A stretch of 64,000 nt of DNA from Luteibacter sp. (GCF_009912395.1 NZ_WNDO01000010.1:104968-168967); one strand, 5' to 3'; shown: positions 45,992 through 56,491, counted from the first letter of the stretch. The notes: generated from the sequence alone by a model not told the origin. Numbers and translations are program-made.

Positions 45992-47811
45992 AGTTCGTGC
46001 AACGCCTTCGTTTTCGCCCGAAGCAACGCCATGTCCGCGTCCACCAGGTCGCCCGGCGTCATCTCGTGGCCAAAGAAGCGACGCATCACGTCCTTTGGCG
46101 GCGCGTCGAACCCTTCCGCCATTAACGCGCCGTAGCGTCGCTGGAAATCCGCAGGGTCTTTCATCGCCATGTCGAACATCTTCGTCGCCCACAAGCCGGC
46201 GTAGAGGTAGTTCACAAGGTAGAGCGGGTCCTCGTACATCAGCCGCTTGCCTATCCACGCATGGGCGAGTTCGGGATCAATGGCGGGCTAGATCTCGAAG
46301 CGCTTCGTCACGTCGAGGGTGAGGGCATCCAGGTCGGCCGCCTTGCGCACGGTGCCGTGGATCACGCCGTCGTAGATGGATTCTTCCAGCCGGGCTTCTT
46401 CGGCCGAGGTGAAGATCTCGAAGGTCATCTCGTCGAGTTGAGATTGCAGGTAGAACGCCTTGGTCTTCGCATCCGGCGCATGGCGGTACAGGTATTCGTA
46501 GAGCAGCATCTCGTTGAGGATCGCGATGCCTTCGTGCATCCAGCTCGGACCGTGGTTATAGAACGGCGATACGCCGTGCTCGTTCATGAGCTGACTGTGT
46601 ATCGCATGGCCGCCTTCATGGGCGACGACGCTGGCCGAGGCGAGGGCATGCGACCACTCGCTGACGAACAGGCCGGCCGGCACGCCGGGCGCGGCAACGG
46701 AGAAGGCGTCGCTTTCCCGGTTGCCGCGCGAGGCGGCCAGGTCGGTGCGCTGGTTCGCCGGATCGAGCAGGGCGGTGAAATGGGTGACGTAGTCCTTGCC
46801 AAGGGGCGCGAGCGCCTTGGGGATCGTCACGCGCATGGCGTCGTAGTCGAAGGTGGGTGCCGTGAATCCGGCCATCGGCACGCCCATGTCCCACGTGTGC
46901 ACATCCGGGACAGCCAGGCGCTTGCCTGCGTCCGCGGCGCGCAGTCGTTGGTAGTCCATGAGCACGTCGGCATGCGCTTGCACCGCGGCCACCGTGGCGT
47001 CCACGTCCGCGCGATCGAACTGGCGGGCGAAATACGCGGCTTCCGGCGCGTCGGCAAAGTGCTGGAGGCGCGCCGTGCGGTCGTTCAGCCGCACCACGCC
47101 GACGAGGATGCTGGCATAGGTTTCGGCCTGGGCCGCGCTGTCGGCCTGGCGGCGTCGCCACGCGTCGCGTCGCACATCACGGTCGGGGTCGTGAGCGAGG
47201 GTCGTCGCGTCCTTGTCCACGTCCAGGTCGCCGTGGGCCGTGTGGATCTTGCCGTAGGCCATGGCACGGCGTGTTTTTTGATAGACGTTCCACAGGGCCG
47301 TGCCTCCCTGGTCCGACAGGTCGTCCAGGATCTTCTGCTCCCCCTCGGGTAGTTCATGCGGAAGGCTGCGCGTCGCCTTGTCGAGCATGTAGGCGTACTT
47401 GCGCAATGCCGGTTCGCTCGTCGCTGCCTTGTCGAAGCCGTCGTTTCCGACGCCGCGCAGCGTCGTGCGCACCTTGAGGGAGAGGGCGCCCAGTGCCGTC
47501 CCGGCCTGGGCGTAGCCATCCGACGCCTCGTGATCGTCGATGTCCATCGCCGATCGAAGGTGCATGTAGGCGTTGTGTCGTTGGCCCCGTGCCATCAGGG
47601 CTTCCGCGCGTCGGAGGTAGGCCAGCAAGGTGCTGGGCGTCATGGGCGAGGGCGCCGCGAGCGCGGCGATGTCGGCGTCCAGCGCCTTGCGATCCTGCGC
47701 TTCGGCGGCAGGGCTGGCGAAGTACGCCGTCTGGTCGATGCGATAGTCGCGGGCCTCAAGCGCGCTGGCGCCGAGGAGGAGAAGGACGGGGATGAGGTGT
47801 CGGGTTCGCAT
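45973..47811 (-). pseudogene. M3-family zinc oligopeptidase, interrupted by one in-frame TAG
   Basis: The whole frame has 612 codons. It begins with a signal peptide (MRTRHLIPVLLLLGASALEA), so the protein was periplasmic. The zinc site HEGGH (in VVAHEGGHAIHSQL) and NEMLLYEYLYR are intact. A TAG at 46288-46290 falls in KRFEI*PAIDPELAHAW; reading continues in the same frame with conserved M3 sequence (KRLMYEDPLYLVNYLYAGLW) to 45973. A change from TGG (Trp) or CAG (Gln) would produce it. Upstream of the stop, 507 residues with the active site would still be made, lacking the C-terminal helical lid. It is either a recent loss or a base-call error. Confidence 0.85.
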
Positions 47812-47854
47812 GTCGCCAACCTAGCAAGCCGGCGACGGTGTCGCTTTACGCGGA

Positions 47855-48622
47855 TTAGCGCGGCGTGAGGGCGCTTCGCCAGGCGCTGGGCGTGGTCGCG
47901 TGGACCGCCCGGAACGAGCGCGAGAACTGGGCGGCGCCGGCAAAGCCGCAGTCCAGGGCGATATTGATCAGCGGCCGGCGCGTGGTGCGTAGCAGGTGGG
48001 CGGCCCGGTCGATGCGCAGGCGACGCACGTAATCGCCAATGGTGCATTGGTGGAACTGCCGGAAGCTGCGCGCCAGGTGCACGGGGTGCCGACCGACCAC
48101 GGCCGCCAAGGCCTCCAGCGTCACCTCGCGCGAGGGATCGTCGTGCAGGTATTCGCGGGCAAGGCGTAGCCAGCGTGGCTCGTGATGGCTTTCGTCTACC
48201 AGCCCTTTTGCGGTGACGGCGAGCATGTCCAGGGCGAGTGATTTGGCGGCCAGCGACGAGAAGGCATCGTCGACGCCGATCTCGGCGATGACGCGACGTC
48301 CCAGGGCCAGCAGTTCGCTGGACCGGCGGAGCAGGGGGCGGCCATCGAGGCGTGCGGCGTGGTCGTCCAGCACCGCCGTGAGTTCGGCATCGGGCGCGAA
48401 GATGACCTTGCGGGCACCCTCCCGCCCGAAGCGCTGGGCATGGGACGCATGGGCGGGGCAGTAGAGCAGGTCGCCCGGGGCATGCTCGTTGCACATGCCG
48501 AGGATGCGCTCCTCGTATCCGCCATCCACGACCAGGCAGAACCAGGCCTCGTCGTGGCGATGGGCCTCCATGGCCGCGCCGGAGGCGTAACGCGAAATGT
48601 GCATGTCATGGATGCCGCTCAT
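47855..48622 (-). CDS. AraC-family transcriptional regulator
   Basis: A 255-residue regulator with an N-terminal cupin domain (MEAHRHDEAWFCLVVDGGYE, LLYCPAHASHAQRFG) and a C-terminal pair of helix-turn-helix motifs (ALAAVVGRHPVHLARSFRQF and ALDCGFAGAAQFSRSFRAVH). Start at 48620-48622 gives the compact cupin; the longer frame upstream is not conserved. It is followed 43 bases later by the interrupted M3 gene, both on the minus strand, so the regulator may be in its operon. Confidence 0.88.
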   Translation of the reverse strand: MSGIHDMHISRYASGAAMEAHRHDEAWFCLVVDGGYEERILGMCNEHAPGDLLYCPAHASHAQRFGREGARKVIFAPDAELTAVLDDHAARLDGRPLLRRSSELLALGRRVIAEIGVDDAFSSLAAKSLALDMLAVTAKGLVDESHHEPRWLRLAREYLHDDPSREVTLEALAAVVGRHPVHLARSFRQFHQCTIGDYVRRLRIDRAAHLLRTTRRPLINIALDCGFAGAAQFSRSFRAVHATTPSAWRSALTPR

Positions 48623-48702
48623 CGTCCGCCTCCCCTGGCGATGTGACGCACCCCGCACTATGCGCCGGGCAAACCTGCCCGGCATGTTCCGCAAGTCACC
48701 CT

Positions 48703-49236
48703 TCAGGAGACCTGGTTGCCCAGTCTCAGGTTGATGCCCAGCGCCGTGGCGATCAGGCGCATGCCTTCGTTGTCACGCGTGGACGTGATCCAGCCAGCGA
48801 TGGCGTCGTCGTCTTCCGTTTCGCGTGCCCACAAGGTGTAGCCGTGTTCGTTGAGCTGGTCGTAGGCGCGCGAGAAAATATCGCCGGCTTCGATGTCCTC
48901 GTGGAACTCGTCGTCGTCCGGATCACCGTCCCAGTCGATCTGCAGGTTCCAGCGTGCCACGAGCTCGTTGATGGCCTCGACGATGGCGCGCGTGTCGTCG
49001 CCGTCCACCTCGAAGCCAGCGCGCCAGTCGGTGACCTGGCCCACGATGCGCATGGGGTCCTCGTCGCCCTGGTCCTCGGCTTCCTCCTGGAAGGCCTTGA
49101 ACTGCTGCGCGGCGCTTTCTTCGTCGCCGGGATTGATCAGCAGCAGCAATTGCCAGACGTAGGATTCGACAGTTTCGTCGCCGTCCTCGTCGTCGAAATC
49201 GCGCTCGCGGTCGTAGTCGTCTTCGTAGTCGCTCAT
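48703..49236 (-). CDS. acidic DUF6630-type protein
   Basis: A 177-residue, very acidic protein (MSDYEDDYDRERDFDDEDGD at the start) with the central segment QVTDWRAGFEVDGDDT and AYDQLNEHGYTLWARETEDD. It has no signal peptide or membrane segment. The arrangement agrees with the uncharacterised DUF6630 family. The start is the ATG at 49234-49236. Function is unknown. Confidence 0.72.
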   Translation of the reverse strand: MSDYEDDYDRERDFDDEDGDETVESYVWQLLLLINPGDEESAAQQFKAFQEEAEDQGDEDPMRIVGQVTDWRAGFEVDGDDTRAIVEAINELVARWNLQIDWDGDPDDDEFHEDIEAGDIFSRAYDQLNEHGYTLWARETEDDDAIAGWITSTRDNEGMRLIATALGINLRLGNQVS

Positions 49237-49724
49237 GGGGGAAAGGTCTCGTTGATCGGCGCGAATGATGCCATGGCGCGAGCGGGGCGTCGGTGATCGG
49301 AAAGGGGGCGGGTCGGTTGACAAATGTACTGTGCGGTGCAACAAATGGCACTCAGGGCCGTCTCCGGACGGTCGTGCCCACTGCCAATCCACCGCTTTCG
49401 CGGTCCACCACCAGGCGATCCACAGTCCCAGTGAACGCAACCAACCTCAGCGCGAACAACTCCCCCATGATCCTCGCGGCCGCGCCGCGATGTCAGGTGG
49501 TGCGCGCGTGTTGTTGTCGACTGGGCTGAAGCGACACCTCGTCCCTAGCGCGTAGCGCGCTGTCCATGCCCGCGGCCTGATCGCGGGACACGACCTCTTT
49601 CACTCCGGCTTACCTGGCCGGCGATGCGTCGCATGCGCGCATCGTCGCCGGGCGGCTGTCCTTTCCGAACCGGCGTGCCATGACGCGCCGGCACCATGCC
49701 TCGCATCCAGGGGATCCACGCCTC
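49237..49724. other. 488-base intergenic region upstream of the TonB-receptor gene
   Basis: No gene was recognised. A TTGACA (49317-49322) is followed about 18 bases later by ACAAAT, a possible plus-strand promoter for the receptor with a long leader. The leader holds the hairpin-like GCGCGTAGCGCGC at about 49549-49561. No known riboswitch pattern was identified. Confidence 0.5.
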
Positions 49725-52133
49725 ATGCTTTCTCTCGTACACCGCCGTCGCAAGCCTTTGTTCCTTGCCGTCACCTTCGTCCTCGGTTCGGCCGCCATGC
49801 CGGTCTTCGCCCAGGATGCCGACACCGGCAAGGACGCCACGCCGGCGAAGGCCAGCCAGCTCGACACCGTGATCGTCACGGGCACCCGCAGCACCGAGCG
49901 CACCGTGTCCAGTTCGTTGCAGCCGATCGACGTCATCACGCCCCAGCAGCTCCAGCAAAGTGGCGCGACCCAGCTCAGCGCCGCGCTCGCGCGCCTGGTG
50001 CCGTCGCTGAACTTCCCCCAGCCCACGACGATCAGCGGCGCCGAAGTGGTGCGTCCGGTGACCTTGCGCGGCCTCAGCCCCGACCAGGTGTTGGTGCTCA
50101 TCGACGGCAAGCGCCAGCATGCGGGCGCCTTCCTCAACCTGGGCGGCGCCATCGGTCGCGGCTCCAACCCGGTCGATCTCAACGCCATTCCGATCTCCGC
50201 CATCGAGCGCATCGAGGTGCTGCGCGACGGTCAGTCGGCCCGGTACGGCTCCGACGCCATCGGCGGCGTCATCAACGTGATCCTGAAGAAGGGCGGGGAG
50301 GGCGGCCAGGTGACCGCCAAGTTCGGTGGCTACGACGCGGGCGATGGCCTGCAGCGCCAGCTCTCGGCGGATACCGGTTTCAAGCTGGGCGACAAGGGCT
50401 CGATCCACGTCGCGATCGATACCCAGAACAACGACTACACCAACCGCGCCGGCCTCGACCAGACCAAGGGGCCGACGTTCAACCAGCGCGTCTATCGCCT
50501 GGGCGATCCGGCGATCAAGTCGAACAAGGTGTCGCTGGTCGGGCAGTACGAGTTCAGCAAGGCGGCCGAGGTGTACTTCGAGGCGCTGTATCGTCGTGAC
50601 CGCGCGGAAACGGCAAGCCTCTACCGTCATCGCAACGATTCCACCAACGTCATCGCGATCTATCCGAACGGCTACCTGCCGATCAGCGTCCCCGTGGTGA
50701 ACGACACGACGCTGACCGCCGGCTTGCGTGGGCAGGTGGGCGACGGTTGGCACTACGACCTGTCGGCCAGCCATGGCTCCAATGAATACGACCAGCGCAG
50801 CCACGAGATCAATGCCGACTGGTACAAGGCCTACGGCTACACGCCGTTCGCCATCCAGGGGGCCGACTACAAGACGCAGCAGCAGGTCGCCAACCTCGAC
50901 ATCGGCAAGGAGTTCTCGCCGTCCTGGCTGCCGAATCCGGTGAGCGTGTCGTTCGGCGTGGAGTACCTGCGCCAGGCGTACAAGGTGCGTCCGGGTGACG
51001 CGGTGTCGCAATACGGCGCCAGCGGCGGCATCAAGGGCGACCTCCAGGGCAACTGGCAGCGCCACGACACCTCCGAGTACATCGACCTGGAGACCAACCT
51101 CACGGATCGCTTCTCGGTATCGCTTGCGGGTCGCCACGAGAACTACAGCGACTTCGGTGGCACCACCTCGGGGTCGTTGTCCGGTCGCTTCGACTTCACG
51201 CCGCGCTTCGCCGTTCGCGGCAGCGTGGGCACCGGTTTCCGTGCGCCCACGCTGGTCCAGCAGCACTATGCGGATATCTCCTCGCAGTTGCAGGACCTGG
51301 GTCACGGCCAGGTGATCGTGCAGTCGGGTACGTTCCCGGTGGACTCCAAGCCTGCCAGCCTGCTTGGTGCCGAGAAGCTGAAACCTGAAAAGTCGCGCAG
51401 CGCCACGCTGGGCTTCGTCGCCGAGCCGCTCGCGGGCTGGAACGTCAGCGTTGACGCGTACTGGATCAAGATCAGCAACCGCATCAACCTGTCGTCGAAC
51501 ATCCCGGTCGACACGCCGGCGGTGAACAGCTATCTCGTGGCCAATGGCGTCGACGCCAACTACCAGTCGATTCGCTACTTCACCAACGCGGTGAACACGC
51601 GTACGCGTGGCCTTGATTTCGTGAGCCAGTACGGCTTCGACTTCTCCAACGGCGACCGTCTCAACACGACGGTGAGCTGGGCCTACAACGAGAACAAGGT
51701 CACCAAGGTCAAGGCCAACCCGGCGATCCTCGACGAGTTGGGCGTGGCTGTGCAGCGCGTGGAACGCCGCGAGCGCCTGGGCCTGCTGGGCGATACCAAC
51801 CCACGTACCAAGCTCGACCTCGGCTTCGACTACCTGCACGGTCGCTGGGCCGGCCATGCCAACGTGCAGCGTTACGGCAGCTACACGGTGTACAGCAACA
51901 GCGGCCCGGCGCTTGACCAGAACTTCGCGCATCGCTGGACGCTGGATCTGTCGGCCGACTACAACCTCGACAACTGGACCTTCAGCGCGGGCGCCGACAA
52001 CGTGTTCAATGCCAAGCCCGGGCAGGTGAAGTACGCCAATTCGACCAGCGGCAACTTCAAGTACAGCCTGTTCTCGCCGCTCAGCTGGAACGGTCGTTAC
52101 TACTACGCCAGCGTGACGTACCGGTGGAAGTGA
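49725..52133 (+). CDS. TonB-dependent outer-membrane receptor
   Basis: An 802-residue precursor with a signal peptide (about 1-31, ending MPVFAQ). The TonB box is DTVIVTGTR, the plug domain follows (PIDVITPQQLQQSGATQLSA to GSDAIGGVINVILK) and the rest is a 22-strand barrel ending ASVTYRWK. The ligand is not clear; the LVLIDGKRQH variant of the plug is common in xanthomonad receptors for peptides and plant compounds. The start was set before the signal peptide. The stop overlaps the M28 peptidase start, which suggests joint uptake and degradation of one substrate. Confidence 0.93.
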   Translation: MLSLVHRRRKPLFLAVTFVLGSAAMPVFAQDADTGKDATPAKASQLDTVIVTGTRSTERTVSSSLQPIDVITPQQLQQSGATQLSAALARLVPSLNFPQPTTISGAEVVRPVTLRGLSPDQVLVLIDGKRQHAGAFLNLGGAIGRGSNPVDLNAIPISAIERIEVLRDGQSARYGSDAIGGVINVILKKGGEGGQVTAKFGGYDAGDGLQRQLSADTGFKLGDKGSIHVAIDTQNNDYTNRAGLDQTKGPTFNQRVYRLGDPAIKSNKVSLVGQYEFSKAAEVYFEALYRRDRAETASLYRHRNDSTNVIAIYPNGYLPISVPVVNDTTLTAGLRGQVGDGWHYDLSASHGSNEYDQRSHEINADWYKAYGYTPFAIQGADYKTQQQVANLDIGKEFSPSWLPNPVSVSFGVEYLRQAYKVRPGDAVSQYGASGGIKGDLQGNWQRHDTSEYIDLETNLTDRFSVSLAGRHENYSDFGGTTSGSLSGRFDFTPRFAVRGSVGTGFRAPTLVQQHYADISSQLQDLGHGQVIVQSGTFPVDSKPASLLGAEKLKPEKSRSATLGFVAEPLAGWNVSVDAYWIKISNRINLSSNIPVDTPAVNSYLVANGVDANYQSIRYFTNAVNTRTRGLDFVSQYGFDFSNGDRLNTTVSWAYNENKVTKVKANPAILDELGVAVQRVERRERLGLLGDTNPRTKLDLGFDYLHGRWAGHANVQRYGSYTVYSNSGPALDQNFAHRWTLDLSADYNLDNWTFSAGADNVFNAKPGQVKYANSTSGNFKYSLFSPLSWNGRYYYASVTYRWK

Positions 52134-54319
52134 TGAAGGTACGTACGTTGCTAGTGTCCCTCCTGCTCGGCGCGACGGGTGGAGCCTTCGCCCAGGAGGT
52201 GCCTGCGCAGGCCGAGCGGGAGCATCGTGTCGATGCGTCCATCGGTGCGTCCGATCTCGACGGCTGGCTGAAGCGTCTGACTTCGGCGCCCAACCAGGTC
52301 GGTTCGCCGCACAACAAGGAGAACGCCGACTTCATCGCCGACCGTTTCCGCGAGTGGGGCTGGAGCGTGAAGATCGAGCCGGTTCGCGTGCTGGTGGCGT
52401 ATCCGACGGTGCAGAAGCTGTCGCTGACGGACGGCGACCACTATGCCGCCGACTTCAAGGAACCGGCGATACCCGGCGATGCCGACACGGCGCGCCAGGA
52501 CGGCGTGCTGCCGGGCATGGAATCGTATAGCCCGGACGGCAACGTCGATGCGCCGTTGATCTACGTCAACGAAGGCCTGCAGAAGGACTATGACGAACTG
52601 GCGCGTTATGGCCAGTCGGTGAAGGGCAAGGTGGTGCTGGTGAAATCCAGCGGTGCCGGTCGTTGGGTGAAGCCGCGTTTGGCCCAGGAGCACGGCGCGG
52701 TCGGCGTGGTGATCTATTCCGATCCCGAGGCCGACGGCTATGCCAAGGGCGACGTGTATCCGACGGGCGCGTGGCGCACACCGCGCACGGTCCAGCGTGG
52801 CACGCTGGGCATCGACAGCGTGCTGGATGAGAAAGGCGCGAAGGCGATCCAGGCGCAGCGTCACACCGCCGACCTGTCGATCCCGGTCGTGACGATCGGT
52901 TACGGCGATGCCGAGCATTTCCTGCGTGCCCTGGGCGGTACGGCCGTGCCCAACCGCTGGCAGGGCGGGTTGCCGTTCGCGTATCACATCGGCGGCGATG
53001 CGTCGGTGCACCTGGAAGTTCGCTCGCCGTGGGAATGGCGAACGCTTTATAACGTGATCGCCACGCTGCGCGGTTCGGAGCGTCCGGACGAATGGGTGAT
53101 CCGTGGCGTGCATCACGACGCGTGGGTCTTCGGCGCCTGGGATCCGTTGGCCGGTACCACCGCGATGCTGGCCGAGGCCAAGGCCATCGGCGAATTGGCG
53201 AAGGCCGGCCAGCGGCCGAAGCGCACGCTGGTGTTTGCCAGCTGGGACGGCGAAGAGCTGGGTATCCTCGGCTCCAAGGCCTGGACCGATCGCCACGCGG
53301 ACGAGTTGTCGCGCAAGGCGGTGTTTTATCTCAACAACGATACGACCGGTCGCGGTTTCCTCTCCGCCGGCGGCGATCCGTCGCTGGCCGTCCTGGTCGA
53401 TGGCGTTGCCAGCGATCTTCGCGATCCGGAAACCGGTGCGACCGTGCAGGCCCGACGCCTCGCCAAGCGTGCCGTGGATGCGGCGGAGAAGGGCAGGGAT
53501 GCGTCCGGCGAGATCGTGCCGGCGCGCCTTGGCACCGGATCGGACTACCTGGCGTTCGCGCACCGCCTGGGTATTCCTTCGTTGCATGTGCGCTATGGCT
53601 ACGACCGTGACGGCGACGAGGAAAGCGTGCCGGTCTACCACTCGCTCTACGACACGTACACGCATTACCAGCGCTTCGGCGATCCGGGCCTCGCATATGT
53701 TCGGCTGCTCGCCCAGACCAACGCGCGGCTGGTGTTGCGCGTGGCCGACGCGAATGTGCTGCCGTGGCGCTACACGGCGTTCGCCGCCTCGCTGGATCGC
53801 GATGTCGAACGGCTCGCGGCCGATGCGGCATCGGCGCACAAGGCGGCGCTTCGTCATAACGCGCTGGTGGAAAGTGATGCGTGGCGACTGGCGGCGGTGG
53901 CCTATCGGAAGACGGCGCCTCCCGACCGTGTCGACAATCGTTGGGAGGATGTCGATCTCTCCGCGCTGCGTGATGCCGTGAAGGAACTGCGTTTGGCCGC
54001 CGAAGCCTACGATCACGCGGCGGATGCGGCCGGCGCTGATGTGGCGCCCGCCAGGATCGATATCGCCAATCGGGCGATTCGCGACATCGGGCCCGCGTTC
54101 CTGCAAGCCTCCGGCCTGCCGCAGCGCCCCTGGTACCGGCATTTGTTGCAGGCACCCGGACGCAAGGAAGGTGAGGACGTGGCGCCGTTGCCCGGTATCG
54201 GGGACGCCATCGATGCGAAGGATTGGGCGCAGGCACGCGCCGAGGTGGGTCTCACGGTCGAGGCGACCCGTCGTGCGACCGCCGATCTGCGCAAGGCCAC
54301 GCAAGCCCTGGCGCATTGA
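52133..54319 (+). CDS. M28-family zinc peptidase (glutamate carboxypeptidase II-like)
   Basis: A 728-residue precursor with a signal peptide (MKVRTLLVSLLLGATGGAFA), so it is periplasmic or outer-membrane associated. A protease-associated (PA) domain lies at about 120-260. The zinc peptidase domain has HHDAWVFGAWDPLAGTT, WDGEELGILGS, YLNNDTTGR and PVYHSLYDTY, holding the expected His/Asp/Glu ligands. A C-terminal helical dimerisation domain follows, as in GCPII and transferrin receptor. It overlaps the TonB-receptor stop by one base (TGATG). Confidence 0.92.
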   Translation: MKVRTLLVSLLLGATGGAFAQEVPAQAEREHRVDASIGASDLDGWLKRLTSAPNQVGSPHNKENADFIADRFREWGWSVKIEPVRVLVAYPTVQKLSLTDGDHYAADFKEPAIPGDADTARQDGVLPGMESYSPDGNVDAPLIYVNEGLQKDYDELARYGQSVKGKVVLVKSSGAGRWVKPRLAQEHGAVGVVIYSDPEADGYAKGDVYPTGAWRTPRTVQRGTLGIDSVLDEKGAKAIQAQRHTADLSIPVVTIGYGDAEHFLRALGGTAVPNRWQGGLPFAYHIGGDASVHLEVRSPWEWRTLYNVIATLRGSERPDEWVIRGVHHDAWVFGAWDPLAGTTAMLAEAKAIGELAKAGQRPKRTLVFASWDGEELGILGSKAWTDRHADELSRKAVFYLNNDTTGRGFLSAGGDPSLAVLVDGVASDLRDPETGATVQARRLAKRAVDAAEKGRDASGEIVPARLGTGSDYLAFAHRLGIPSLHVRYGYDRDGDEESVPVYHSLYDTYTHYQRFGDPGLAYVRLLAQTNARLVLRVADANVLPWRYTAFAASLDRDVERLAADAASAHKAALRHNALVESDAWRLAAVAYRKTAPPDRVDNRWEDVDLSALRDAVKELRLAAEAYDHAADAAGADVAPARIDIANRAIRDIGPAFLQASGLPQRPWYRHLLQAPGRKEGEDVAPLPGIGDAIDAKDWAQARAEVGLTVEATRRATADLRKATQALAH

Positions 54320-54337
54320 AGGAACACCGGCGCGGGG

Positions 54338-54880
54338 TCAGGCCTTCAGCAGCACGACCACCGCGCCGGTTCCGCCCTGCATGGGGCGGGCCGAGGCGAA
54401 CGCGACGACATCGTCGCGTCGCCGCAGCAATTTATCGGTGAGCCCCTTGAGCACCGGGCCGGCCGCGCGCGAGCGCAGGCCCTTGCCGTGGATGATCCGC
54501 ACGCAACGGATGCCGTCGCGATGGCATTCGGCAAGGAATTCGGTGATGGTGAGCTGGGCGGCAGCCGCGTTCATCTGGTGCAGGTCGACATCCGCCTGGA
54601 TGCTGAACTGGCCGCGCTTGAGTTGCTTGAGTAGCTTTGGCGGATAGCCGTCGCGCAGGTAGGACAACTCCTCGCCCACCTCCAGGTCGGCCGGATCGTA
54701 GTCGAACAGCAGCGAGTCCGCTGCGACGGCGGCCTCGTCGGCATCGCGCATGACCGGCAACGGCGCCGGCCGAGGGCGTTCGGGCACGGCTTCCACCGGA
54801 TCCATGGGGCGCACGTCGCCAATCGCCTCGCGGAAGAGACGGCTGTCGTCCTCGTGGACCGATGGCGTGCGACGTTTCAT
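54338..54880 (-). CDS. Smr-domain protein (SmrA/YdaL-like endonuclease family)
   Basis: A 180-residue protein with a C-terminal Smr domain: ADVDLHQMNAAAAQLTITEF (the DLH motif), then CVRIIHGKGLRSRAAGPVLK (the HGKG loop) and ending GGTGAVVVLLKA. The N-terminal 90 residues are charged and carry the typical GYPPKLLKQLKRGQF linker. Smr domains nick or bind nucleic acids. It is convergent with the M28 gene. Confidence 0.9.
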   Translation of the reverse strand: MKRRTPSVHEDDSRLFREAIGDVRPMDPVEAVPERPRPAPLPVMRDADEAAVAADSLLFDYDPADLEVGEELSYLRDGYPPKLLKQLKRGQFSIQADVDLHQMNAAAAQLTITEFLAECHRDGIRCVRIIHGKGLRSRAAGPVLKGLTDKLLRRRDDVVAFASARPMQGGTGAVVVLLKA

Positions 54881-54997
54881 GGTTCACAATCCTAGCCGCT
54901 CTCGGTGAATCCCGCGCCCCGGTCCGGTAGACTTGGACGGTCGGGCGTCTTCCGTCTTAAGTCGGGGCGCCTTCTCCGTTTTTCGATCTGGATCAGC

Positions 54998-55777
54998 ATG
55001 CAGGTTCTGGTAAGCAACGATGACGGCGTGGAAGCCCCGGGCATCCGGGTACTGGCTTCCCGCCTGGCCGAGTTCGGCGCGGTGACGGTGGTCGCCCCCG
55101 ATCGCGACCGCTCCGGTGCGAGCAACTCCCTCACGCTCGACGCGCCCATTCGCGCGCAACGCCTCGACAACGGTTTCTACCGCGTTGCCGGCACGCCCAC
55201 CGACTGCGTTCATCTCGCGCTGGCGGGTCTGCTCGAGCACGAGAGCGACATCGTGGTATCCGGCATCAACAATTGCGCCAACCTCGGCGACGACGTCATC
55301 TACTCCGGCACGGTCTCGGCCGCGATGGAGGGGCGTTTCCTCGGTCTTCCGGCCATTGCCGTGTCACTGGTCACGAAGGAAGGCACCGGTCGCCACTTCG
55401 ATACTGCCGCCAGCGCCGTGCTCATGCTGATGCGCCAGCTCATCGCCGATCCGCTGCCGGCGGACACCATCCTGAACGTCAACGTCCCGGACCTGCCGTG
55501 GAGCGAGATCCAGGGCTTCGAGGTCACCCGCCTCGGTAAGCGTCATCGTGCCGCGCCGGCGATCCGCACGGAAGATCCGCGCGGTCGCACGATGTGGTGG
55601 ATCGGGCCGCCGGGCGAGGTCGACGACGACGGTCCGGGTACCGATTTCAACGCAGTGCGTCGCGGCTATGTGTCCGTCACGCCGATCCACACCGATCTCA
55701 CCCGCTTCCAGGCGCTGGACAAGGTAAGCCACTGGGCCACGGCGCTTTCGTCCTCCATGGGCGAGGAGGCGGCCTGA
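54998..55777 (+). CDS. surE: 5'/3'-nucleotidase SurE
   Basis: A 259-residue metal-dependent phosphatase of nucleoside monophosphates. The divalent metal site starts with NDDG (7-10), followed by [25 protein letters not shown] and [20 protein letters not shown], all diagnostic. It is first in surE-pcm-yqaA-nlpD, the stationary-phase survival block; the pcm GTG is one base after its stop. Confidence 0.97.
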   Translation: MQVLVSNDDGVEAPGIRVLASRLAEFGAVTVVAPDRDRSGASNSLTLDAPIRAQRLDNGFYRVAGTPTDCVHLALAGLLEHESDIVVSGINNCANLGDDVIYSGTVSAAMEGRFLGLPAIAVSLVTKEGTGRHFDTAASAVLMLMRQLIADPLPADTILNVNVPDLPWSEIQGFEVTRLGKRHRAAPAIRTEDPRGRTMWWIGPPGEVDDDGPGTDFNAVRRGYVSVTPIHTDLTRFQALDKVSHWATALSSSMGEEAA

Positions 55778-55778
55778 G

Positions 55779-56462
55779 GTGGTGAACCTGCACGCCCTGC
55801 CACCCTCGGCCCTGCGCGGCGAAGGCATGACTTCGCAACGCGCGCGCGATCGCCTGGTGGCGAAGCTGGTGGAGGAGGGCATCCGCGACGAGCGCGTGCT
55901 CGAGGTGATCCGCCAGTTGCCCCGCCACCATTTCATCGACCAGGCGCTGCATTCGCGCGCCTATGAAAACACCGCGCTGCCCATCGGTCACGGACAGACC
56001 ATCTCCCAGCCGTGGATCGTGGCCCGGATGACCGAGGCGTTGATCGAACACGGGGTACCCGAACGGGTGCTCGAAATCGGCACGGGATCCGGCTACCAGG
56101 CCGCCGTGCTCGCCGGGATCGTGCCCACCGTGTACACGGTGGAGCGCATCGAGGAACTGCTTCGCCAGGCGCGTCGTCGGTTCCGGCAGCTGGGCATCGA
56201 GAACCTCCGCTCCCGTCACGATGACGGCAAGTTGGGCTGGGAATCCGACGCGCCCTTCGACGCCATCCTCCTCACCGCCGCTGGCGACCGCATCCCGATG
56301 AAGCTGCTCGACCAGCTGAAGCCGGGCGGCGTGCTGGTAGCACCCGTCGGCAGCCCGAGCCAGCAGGTGCTGGTGCGCCTGCGCAAGACGGAGCAGGGCG
56401 AGGTGCAGCGCGAAGAACTCGGTCCGGTCAGCTTCGTGCCGCTTCTCGGCGGCATCGGCTAA
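55779..56462 (+). CDS. pcm: protein-L-isoaspartate O-methyltransferase
   Basis: A 227-residue repair enzyme that methylates isoaspartyl residues. The SAM site reads [15 protein letters not shown] and the pre-motif [19 protein letters not shown] is diagnostic. The start is GTG at 55779 or the next codon, GTG 55782; both place the start directly after surE. It ends 29 bases before the yqaA gene. Confidence 0.96.
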   Translation: MVNLHALPPSALRGEGMTSQRARDRLVAKLVEEGIRDERVLEVIRQLPRHHFIDQALHSRAYENTALPIGHGQTISQPWIVARMTEALIEHGVPERVLEIGTGSGYQAAVLAGIVPTVYTVERIEELLRQARRRFRQLGIENLRSRHDDGKLGWESDAPFDAILLTAAGDRIPMKLLDQLKPGGVLVAPVGSPSQQVLVRLRKTEQGEVQREELGPVSFVPLLGGIG

Positions 56463-56491
56463 TGGACTTTCACTACAGGGGAAACCGCTGA

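Noticed and set aside
49460..49724. A cobalamin or other riboswitch before the TonB receptor
   Set aside because: No B12-box-like conserved sequence or other known aptamer core was seen in the leader.
49545..51932. A 795-codon minus-strand frame opposite the TonB receptor
   Set aside because: The plus-strand receptor has a signal peptide, TonB box and plug. The antisense product is a His/Arg/Val-rich low-complexity string.
52151..54316. A 721-codon minus-strand frame opposite the M28 peptidase
   Set aside because: The M28 zinc motifs are on the plus strand, and the antisense frame mirrors its codons.
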